The notes under the pieces: generated by a model
Told to the model about the DNA's origin: nothing
What the model saw: only the letters and a program-made list of their open reading frames with translations
Database searches by the model: none
In this document: one piece after another, positions 55,684-64,000 of the stretch
Layout of the letters: each line of letters begins with the position of its first letter
Position numbering within the stretch: position 1 is the stretch's first letter
Program-made: the position numbers and the translations under genes
Assembly (NCBI RefSeq): GCF_000499845.2
Contig: NC_023756.2
Span: forward strand, 45,585,947 to 45,649,946
DNA length: 64,000 bases
From: Phaseolus vulgaris
Taxonomy: Eukaryota > Streptophyta > Magnoliopsida > Fabales > Fabaceae
Direction: 5' to 3'

Positions 55684-57768
55684 TCACATGATGGAGCAAG
55701 GATACTGATCAGGGCAAGAATCATAGCATACTAGTTGGGGAGGACAGGGGGGGTAGTAATAAGGTTGGTAGGGCACATAGCATTTGTGACAGGTGCACCA
55801 TTTAGGGCACGGTGAAGGACTTTTACTAGAACAACAAGAACCACTGCAGTTTGATTTGTGACAGTTGGAGCATGAGTCACAGTTCCCATCCCACTTTGCG
55901 TTCTCACAGTTAACACAAACGATGCAACACTCGCCATTGCAGCTGCTGCTTTTGCACTCAAAGCAGAATATGCTATCAATGTCACACTTACCATGGCAGC
56001 TGGAACTGTTGCACTTTTTGCACAGACAGGCACGCAGCATGCTCTTCAGCTTCTCTTCCATTTTCTTCCTCTTCTCTTCCTCCTCCTCCTTCTTCTTCTT
56101 CTCCGCATCCTCCTTCTTCTTCTTTTCTTCCGCCACCTTTTTCAGATCCTCCACCGTCACAATCACCACCGAGGAGAACTTCTTCTTCAGCTGGTTCGCC
56201 AAGCAAACCATGTCCACGTTTTCGCCGCTCACCGCCACGCGGTCGCTGTCGTCACCCTCCAGGGCTACCGAAGTCACACCTGGGAAGTTAATGGATACTG
56301 AATTTCAATTTTTTGACAATCACATGCCCTATAACATGATCACGTGTTATAAGGTTCGCATACAATTCTTAAATGGTATAAGGTTTCGCATACAATTCTT
56401 AAATGGTATGTATTGATTACACCTATCAAACATCGACACTCATAACACATCTATCACATCTATCACTGAAATATCAATTTGAAAAATATTTGTTAGTTTT
56501 TTGATAAAATTCAAATTTATTATACAAATTTTTATTATAATTATAAAAATAAGAAACAAATCATTTTGAACCAATCAAAAAACATCTTTCTGTTAAAAAA
56601 AACTGTACAAATAAATTTTTATTGTCAATTTATATAATTCATAATTATATAACATATAGATCCGTGTCCCGTATTCTACACTAAATTTTAGAAATTATAC
56701 GTAATTCTTATCTGTATCCTTTTCATAATAGTGTATATGTCATTATTTGTGCTGCATAAATCACGGTCTATCGTTTCTACTATATATGTAATTGAGATTT
56801 CAAATTTACGTACAATAATTCATCATATTTAATTACATTTTATATGTAAAGATTGATAAACATCATGATAATTTTAACCCATATAATAATTTAAGAAAGT
56901 CTCCTATCCATGACTTTTAAACGATCCAGATTTTGTCACGAACTTTTATTAAAACATTTTATGAGGAAATAAATAATTTAAAATTTAAAATCATTTATCA
57001 TCAAAATAAACTTCATTTTCTTATCTTATAAAAATTATATTTATAAGTATAAATAAAAAATTATAAAAGTACTTTTGTAAAACTCTCCCATCAGAATAAA
57101 ATTTGTGAAAATATCTTAAAAATGATGCTATATATAATGAGACAAAAAAGAAGATAAGACTTGACTTTTATACTAGAGATGAACTTAACACTTAACTAGT
57201 ATTTACAATTTACTTTTATTTTGCTTCTTTTTGTCACACTACTGGTATTACATGGAGAAAGCTTAGTTTGTATAGTCTTCTAGGTGTTGTTCATATTAAT
57301 AAACTCATCTCCCTATATTCTGTAAAAACATGTGTATGAGTATAAAAAGATGAGTTAGTTTTAGTTTTCAGTAGAAAACAACACTAAAATTAACTAACAA
57401 AAGCTTTGTTTTCTCTTCATATAAGAAACTGAACTCTAAGAACTTCTCTGATTATATATGTAAGTTTGCATAAACATATAAATTGAAAGTTAATAGAAGC
57501 TATGGAATGAAAGTCTCTGAAAGAAACTTGTTTTGCATATGGAAGGTTATAACAGGGATTGGCATGTGATGTTCACCTGGTACCTCTGCTGCAATTTTCA
57601 GGGCTTTGTTTCTGCATTTGTCACAGTCCATTTGAAGCTTGATAACTACTTTTTGCTGTATTATCACACGTGTTATTATGTATATAAGTTCTTGAGAAAA
57701 TATCAAAAAAAAAAAAAGAAGAAAAGGGACATAAAAGCAAAAGTAAAACCATTGGTTCATACCTTCAT
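55684..57768 (-). CDS. Heavy-metal-associated isoprenylated plant protein (HIPP), 226 aa
   Basis: Three exons: 57763-57768 (only ATGAAG), 57577-57655 and 55684-56279, all with GT-AG borders. The introns are 107 bp (phase 0) and 1297 bp (phase 1). The product starts MKQKVVIKLQMDCDKCRNKA, with an intact MxCxxC metal-binding motif (residues 11-16). The HMA fold continues across the splice as EVPGVTSVALEGDD...VCLANQLKKKF. Residues about 75-108 are a Lys/Glu-rich, probably coiled linker. A Cys-rich region with repeats of C-x2-C-x3-S-x-C-x-G-x-C type follows, then a Pro/Tyr-rich end. The last four residues, CSIM, form a CaaX box for farnesylation and membrane attachment. HIPPs bind metals such as Cu, Zn or Cd, and some are pathogen susceptibility factors. 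Which role applies here cannot be told. Confidence 0.92.
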
Positions 57769-57877
57769 GTTTGCTTAATTGAATCAAAAAGCAACTTCTG
57801 GCTTTTCTGACAGGAAACAAAATCGAAGGGTGTCTTGGTGTTTGTCTTGTGCTTTGGAACTGAGCGAATAGAAGATA

Positions 57878-57886
57878 GTTTATATA
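57878..57886 (-). promoter_or_regulatory. TATA box of the HIPP gene
   Basis: TATATAAAC on minus, about 110 bp upstream of the ATG, a suitable distance for a short 5' UTR. Confidence 0.5.
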
Positions 57887-57889
57887 ATA

Positions 57890-58449
57890 ACAAGTGAGGG
57901 GTAGAGATTATAAAATAAGTTTTCTACAAAAAAAAATTAGAAAATATGTACAAGTCTTCAATGAATCTGCTGGCTGGCTGAGAATGACATGTTAGCTACT
58001 GGGTTAGGTGGTCCACCAAAATTTCACATTCATACTTCTCAACATGATTCTATTTTTATGTCTAATAATCAAGTTATGGTCAATGTCTTAATTTACTAGG
58101 TCGTTAATTGTTTTTTCTGTCTTGAAATTATTTATAGATATTTAATTTAACTGTTGGGTGTTTGTTAATTGAAGGCTTTTACTTTAGGAGCAAGTTCAAT
58201 TCCATATCACATGGCATTTAAGCTATAAATTCTTAAAGAAAGAAAAGTCAAGCATGTAGGAATCAAATCCAGAATTATGGTAGAGTGAGAGTATAACCAA
58301 GCCACTAAAACAGATGTACTTTTATTAGTACAAGATTAGTACTATTCTTGTATTATCATTTTATTTTATTATAATAATTATTATTGTTACTTTATTTTAT
58401 TATAATTATAATTCTAGAGAAGCAATTATTACGTTATGAAAATGATTGT
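57890..58449. other. HIPP upstream region
   Basis: Contains no further gene. The ATTATTATAATAATT-type low complexity at 58350-58410 ends it. Confidence 0.3.
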
Positions 58450-60015
58450 TTTTTTTTTATGTAGATGATATCCTTATTATCCGACAATATAAAAATAAAA
58501 TAAAAGAGTTTAAAGAAAAATTAAGTTTAGAGTTTGAAATGAAGGAGGTTGATCTTGTGAGACGAATTCTTGGGATGAACATATGAAAGGATCATACAAT
58601 TGGAGAGTTACGTTTATCTCAATAGGAATACTTGGAGAATGTGGTTGAAAAGTTTATGATGTATGAGTTAGAGCCTTTGAGTACATCTTTTGGTCATCTT
58701 TTAAAGTTTTAAATTACCCAAGCTCCAAATTTTGAGGAAGGTATTAGAGGATTGGGTCCACCCGATTTACTAAAAATTAATTATTTACTATGACTCTTTT
58801 TATATTTTTTTTGGTAATTTTTAGGTATTTTTGAGGTATTTTTTGCTTTTAGTTCATATATCTACACTTTCAAAAAATTCTAAAAACTTTTGTGCTATTT
58901 TCTTCTGTCAAATAGAGATTTATTGAACCATTACATCTTAAAAATTTATTTATTTTAAAAATACATTTTGTTTAATGTAATATAATTGTTTTGTTTTGGT
59001 TAGCAAGATTTTAGTTATTTTTGAACCACTTTGATCATCAGTTCCTATCTATCAACATATCCATCATATGTAAGATCAAATACTTTAATCATATTATAGG
59101 TTTAATTGTATATTTTATGATTATTATGTTTATTATTATTTTATTGTATATAATTGTATGAAGTATTACTTATTAAAATTTGGTATTGGTGGATTATATA
59201 ACATAGTATAAATGTTCATATAAATCATGGTTAGATATATAATAGACTCTTACGTGATCGGAAGGGTTACACTGAAGTATCTTTAAATGGTGTGGCTGAA
59301 TTTGTGTTTTTCGTTCTTGAAAGATACTTGGTAACTAATTAGATACTAATTTTAAAACTAGTTTATAAATTTTATTAATAATAAAAATTACATTAGATAT
59401 CAATAATTTGCTTAGTTTATAAAATAATATATAATGGAGTCAATATAGTGATTAATTATTTTTTATCTTTAAAATTAGTTTTTATTTAATAATTTTCTTA
59501 TAATGTTTGATTAGATACATCAAACACACGGTTGAACAAGACATTATTTTTAAAGCATATTCTAATACTAGGTTGCATTGCTTATGTTGATGTTGACTGT
59601 GAATTTTGTCCAGATAGTAAAAAATCTACTACTGGATTTTGTAATTTTTTTGATAATTCTTTAATCTAGTGGAAATCCAAAAAGTAAAACACGATCAACA
59701 AAACTTCTACTCGAAATACACAACTTTTGAAATAACCTCTTTCATAAATGACTTCCATTTTGTTATTCAAATTACCTTAAATCTTATTGTTATTCAAATT
59801 ACCTTAAATCTTATTTTACATAAAAAGAAATAAACGTTCGGAGATTAATTTGTATTTTATTAGAGATAAAATTGCAAAAAAACTCTCAATCTAATTGTTG
59901 ATAAAAAAAAAACTAATTCATGTAAAAAAAAACACCAAGACAAGATTATAGATGTTTTCATCAAGGCTTTAACACCAAGACAAATTTTTTGAACATACTT
60001 TTCAATATGACCATT
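58450..60015 (+). mobile_element. Copia pol relic: reverse transcriptase and RNase H
   Basis: Positions 58450-58740 read FYVDDILII (the YVDD catalytic box), LSLEFEMKEVD, RILGMNI, RLSQ-EYLENVVEKF and LEPLSTSF, the C-terminal half of a Copia RT. Positions 59570-59660 read GCIAYVDVDCEFCPDSKKST and TTGFCNFFDNSL, then WKSKK, RNase H. Positions about 59925-59990 read DVFIKALTPRQIF. Stops and a MITE break the frame. Confidence 0.75.
59330..59505. mobile_element. Truncated CACTA-type MITE within the Copia relic
   Basis: AACTAATTAGATACTAATTT to ATTTAATAATTTTCTTATAA, matching the right half of the family. It sits between RT and RNase H pieces. Confidence 0.5.
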
Positions 60016-60964
60016 GATAATATTTTTCTGAGAGCCTCAGGGAATCTATTATGATTAACTATGATTTATCATGGGTATCTAATTTAGTTAATGTTTAGTT
60101 AGTTTGATTTATATATAAGCACACATGAGAGTTTTTTTACCAGTGATTTATATATAATTTAGTTAATTGGCGAATAACACAAACAAAATGAATATAGAAA
60201 TAAATGGCCTATTAATTTATTGAAAAAATGTTTTATTTGCTAGTTAATTTGTTTTTATGATTGAAGATGAAGAAAAAGAAGGATTAGCAGTGGTTCACAT
60301 GGATTTGCCGTCAAAATGTTGTGAGAAAGCATGTGTGTTCTTATTTTTTTGTCATTTAGAAACCAACAGCGATCCGTGAATAGTCATTTCATGAAATCAT
60401 CCTACAGTTTTCTTCATTGACAGCAAAATATTATTATTTCAGCACGTTTTAGTTGGGTTTCATTTAGTTCTCATTAATGCAAGAATAGCTATTTTAGGTT
60501 GCAAATTATCCAACACATGTTAATTTTATAGTTTGTCTCTGATGCCAAACCAAATCACTTTCTTCATTAGAGTGGCAATTTTTTTAACCATGAGATCCAA
60601 AATTGGCCTCAGAAGTGGTAGAAAGCACAGTCATATGCACAATATTCAAGAATTATATCAAAAGTTTGGTACTTTGTTGAGTAATGAAGTACCTCACTCT
60701 ACTCATTTTGTTTGTATTAAGGGGTGTAAGTTAACACCATAACCATACTCTACTCTAGTTTATTTATTTTATGTGTGGAGTTGAAAGAGAAGAATATTTT
60801 TTCATGTTCTGTATTTCAGGAATACTCCAATTTTTATAGGTAGAGAAAATGTCTCGAGCCAAAGTTTAAGTACCAGACACTACAACACTGAAGTAATCCA
60901 TGTCATACTATCAGGAAAAGCTCGAACAATATTTCTACTTTACCAGATACATAAATTTTATTAG
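60016..60964. other. Unassigned spacer
   Basis: A 69-aa frame at 60533-60742 (starts MSLMPNQITFF) has no domain I recognise and no clear promoter. I do not call it a gene. Confidence 0.3.
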
Positions 60965-61290
60965 CACTACAAAAAAATCATTAAATAAAAACTAATTTTA
61001 TAAAAAAAAATAATTAGTTGCTATATTGACTATTTTAGAGATTTTTTTTTTTGCTATATTGACAAATTAGAGACTATTTTAACTATCAATTATTTAGATT
61101 TTAAATTTGGTAACAAAAATCTTGGTAGCTAATTAGATAACAATTTAGAAACTATTTATCAATAATAAAACCTAATTTAGAAACTAAATTTTTTTAATAT
61201 TTAAAATGATTTCTAATTTAGTCAATACAGGAACTAATTATTTTTTATCTCTAAAATTAACTTTTATTTAATAATTTTCTTGTAGTAGTG
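60965..61290. mobile_element. CACTA-type MITE, about 326 bp
   Basis: Starts CACTACAAAAAAATCATTAA and ends TTAATAATTTTCTTGTAGTA then GTG. The interior is inverted as in the others, with a small insertion near 61040. Confidence 0.65.
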
Positions 61291-62640
61291 CTATTTACTC
61301 CATATATAATCTGTGATAAAGTTTAAGCTTTTCAAAAAGTTATTAAAAGCCAACTGAAATGAGAACAGCAGACAAAAGAGTGAGTGAGTGAATGATGATG
61401 CATTGAGGAGTTGACATTGAGAACGTGTAATGAAAATGTGAATGAAATTTAGGTGTGATAAGAAGAACTATTCACATAGAAAACTCCTGTTTAGTAACTC
61501 TTGCAACAATTTTATTCTGGTTCTGTCTGTGTCAAAACTATGTTCATTATGATTGCTGGAATAATATTCTGGTTCTGGTTGCTTTCAAAATTAATATGCC
61601 CTGTGATTCATGGAATACCAAATCTTATTATTATTGATGCTACTTTTATATATTACAACATAAATAATAAATCTTATTTACTTTATTTAATGATTTTAAA
61701 TCGATAGCACTCTTTCAGCACTCTTTTATAACTTCTCCTTTCGATATTAATTTTCAAATAATGTAAAATTTAAGAAAAATCAAAATATCATTTCCTTTGT
61801 TTTGAAAGTAAATTACAATATGAAAGAGATTAATTATATGAAAAGGATTATTATGTTTATCATTTTTTAGAATTAGTCTCATCAAATTTGTAATTAATGT
61901 TCATCTCCTTTTCTTCCTTTCTTTTATCAAAATGCAAAATTTGATGGTGTAGGAAATTGGAAAAATACAAGAAGATTTTTTAGTAGCATGAAGATTTGAT
62001 GAATATCTTTGAATATAAAAGAAATTTTGAATATTTTTTCACAAATACCCAATAGATAGCGAGATGGGTAATGGGACAAATTCTTAGATAAGAAATTCTT
62101 TTAGATAAGAAGGTAGTGGATGTACATTACTCATATTCAACTCGCCTTGTTGGTATCCCTAATTGTTATATTTAAATAATTTCCTAGACAAAGCATAAAT
62201 ATTTCTTTTTTTTGTTTTAATTAGAATTTACTATTACAAATAATTTGTTAAATAACTTTTCAGGTACAAAAAATGGAGGAATTTTGGGTAATTAACTCAA
62301 TGCTGAGAATTTTGTTGCATGGAAGCCTTTAAACTAAACAAAAATATCAAAAAGTTTGAAGGAAAGAAACTACATTGACTAATCAATAAATGAATTTGTA
62401 GACCAAATTTCAATAAATAAACTTTTAACCAAATTTCAATAAATAAACTTTTAGACCAAATTTCAATCACTAATTAAAGACAATTGAGGGAAAGCTTCGA
62501 AGTTCACATCATAAGAGCTCCAAGAGAGAAATGTTTATTGTGAAACAGTAGAGGGATTAGAGGTGATTAGAGGTGATGGTGAAATAGTAGTTCAGAATTT
62601 TTAAATGGTGAACTTAGATAACAGAACCCAGAGAAAGCAT
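61291..62640. other. Unassigned AT-rich spacer
   Basis: Triplicated ACCAAATTTCAATAAATAAA-like units lie at about 62400-62470. The frames at 61455-61707 are not credible. No gene seen. Confidence 0.35.
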
Positions 62641-62649
62641 ATTCAACCC

Positions 62650-62711
62650 AAAATTTAGGCCCAAATGTAGCAGCCTAAGATGTATCAGCCCAAGATATAG
62701 CGGCACAAGGA
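62650..62711. repeat. 15-bp tandem repeat, left part
   Basis: Units like GATATAGCGGCACAA, GATGTATCAGCCCAA and AATGTAGCAGCCTAA. The same unit resumes at 63798 beyond the Mutator-like element, so one array was split by the insertion. Confidence 0.55.
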
Positions 62712-63788
62712 TAGCTTCTTCCTGCGCCTCCATAATTTCTTCAGACACCTCCATAAACTTTTAAAATACCAAGAGTAAAAAAGATAAAATGAAAGTATTG
62801 TTTTACATTTTGTCCAAGAATGAAAAAAAAGGGTGCTTGTTGTGGTGGTGGGTGCAATGTCACTATTGTGGTGTTTGAGCTCGTGGTTGAAGTGGTGCAT
62901 TGTTGTGGTAGCTACGTGGCGGTGGTGGTGGTAACTATCGTGCATGTCGACAATAATTGGTTTGTCATTCTCCTCTTTCTTTGATAAGTTATCGTACCCT
63001 TAAATACTCATTTCTGGATTATGAAATCTGCTCCATCAACGGATCACGCAATCCAGTGCCAAGAACAATAGTGTTCTGGATTAGATAATTTGTGTGTATA
63101 TCATATCCAGAATGTGCACAACTCACACAAAACCCAAAACGAAAGCTACGGATTATTCAATCCAGAACACAAAAAATGCAACTTTCGGATTACACAATGC
63201 AGAACTTAATTGGATAAACCTACGGGATTATATAATCTGGAACGTTGAAAACCTAACACCTACCGGATTACATAATCCAAAACCTAATTAAAAACTCACC
63301 GGATTACATAATCCGAAACCTAATTAAAAACTCACCAGATTACATAATCCAAAACCTAATTTAAAGCAACTGAATTATGTAATCCGAAACCTAACTTAAA
63401 ACTCACCGGATTACGTAATACAATACCTATTTGTGCAGATGGTTACTGGACTACAATGTGTCTTTCGCCACATTTCACTTCAAAATTAAAACCAATGAAA
63501 ATATTAACCTGTAAGTGCTGTAAATGAACATGGCAGTGAAAAATGAAAGCTTTGGAAGGAATGAAAGCTTTGAATGAGAAAGTTTGAAGGAGGTGGGAGG
63601 TGGGAGGTGGGAGATGGATGAGGGTGTGGGGCGCTGGAGTGAAGGAAAAAGGGAGAGAAGGTGAAAGTAGGTCAAATTAAATTAGGTTAAAGTTATATTT
63701 TATTTTTTTACTGAAAGGTATAATAGTAAATGTACTTTTAGTATGGGGTGCCAGAAGAAGCTATGGAGGTGCAGGAGGAAGCTGTCCA
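62712..63788. mobile_element. Mutator-like MITE, about 1.08 kb, nested in a tandem repeat
   Basis: The inverted ends contain AGCTTCTTCCTGCGCCTCCA (left) and TGGAGGTGCAGGAGGAAGCT (right). The flanking 9-mers GCACAAGGA (62703) and GCACAAGAT (63789) fit a 9-bp duplication. The interior has about ten GGATTACATAATCC-type units (63010-63420). Open frames inside (62685-62945, 63094-63291, 63475-63675) are low-complexity or repeat-derived. Confidence 0.6.
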
Positions 63789-63862
63789 GCACAAGATTAC
63801 AAGATGTAGCGGCCCAAAACATAGAGGCCCAAGATATAGCAGCCCAAGATGTGGCGGCCAGA
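63789..63862. repeat. 15-bp tandem repeat, right part
   Basis: Units such as GATGTAGCGGCCCAA, GATATAGCAGCCCAA and GATGTGGCGGCCAGA. Read on +, they give repeated Q-D-(V/I)-A-A. Confidence 0.55.
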
Positions 63863-64000
63863 GCCCACTAAACATATTATCTTAGTTAGTACCAGGATTC
63901 TTTTTTTAACTTCTTAAAAGGCAAGGTTTCTACAGTTTTTAAAAGAGATGTCTTTTTCAATACTTACCAAAGATTTTAGTTTGTTTTTTAGCAAATATTT
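63863..64000. other. Window end, nothing recognised
   Basis: Short AT-rich end without a recognisable feature. Confidence 0.3.

Noticed and set aside
55865..56416. 183-aa + strand frame rich in Phe/Ser/Leu
   Set aside because: It is the antisense shadow of the Lys/Glu-rich HIPP exon 3.
60533..60742. 69-aa + frame (starts MSLMPNQITFF)
   Set aside because: Looks reasonable by composition, but no promoter, splice context or domain supports it.

Overview
AT-rich eukaryotic nuclear DNA from a flowering plant. A eudicot, most likely a papilionoid legume, is suggested by the L1-type LINEs, CACTA and Mutator-like MITEs, Copia relics, tiny GT-AG intron-containing genes and a plant-specific HIPP metallochaperone gene. 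No organelle, bacterial, rRNA or tRNA genes were recognised.

Region 0.5-48.7 kb is the main discovery. It is a tandem array, all on the minus strand, of very small two-exon genes that single-exon ORF calling misses. Exon 1 (94-97 bp) encodes a signal peptide (consensus MANILSLSSISPRFLLF...FSFGS). A phase-1 intron follows, and exon 2 (74-122 bp) encodes a conserved block D-L-K-M-R-K-L-G-V-M-P followed by a Pro-rich, hypervariable tail. I reconstructed ten copies with open frames and GT/AG splice sites (55-71 aa each), one orphan exon 2 with a lost acceptor, and one dead relic with a promoter remnant. Nine share a core promoter (TATAAATTT plus, in most, a telo-box AAACCCTAA) and eight of them a complete conserved intron element around CATGCATG and ACGTGGTGG. 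Copy 10 has a different signal-peptide exon joined to a standard exon 2. The products look like secreted peptide precursors. I do not recognise the family, and function is unknown.

The copies lie in larger duplicated blocks (3' flank, gene, promoter block), repeatedly hit by transposons. Comparison of paralogous blocks gives empty sites. The insertions include a 4.4-kb L1-type LINE with an uninterrupted 1230-aa ORF2 and a 17-bp target-site duplication (20.3-24.8 kb), at least ten shorter LINE 3' fragments, CACTA-type MITEs (3-bp duplication), Mutator-like MITEs (9-bp duplications), solo LTRs (5-bp duplications) and Copia gag/pol relics.

Region 49-55 kb is gene-poor AT-rich DNA with LINE relics. 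At 55.7-57.8 kb (minus) lies a three-exon gene for a 226-aa HIPP: an HMA domain with MDCDKC, a Lys/Glu-rich linker, Cys-rich repeats and a C-terminal CSIM prenylation box. Region 58.4-64 kb holds a Copia pol relic, two MITEs and a Mutator-like element nested in a 15-bp tandem repeat.
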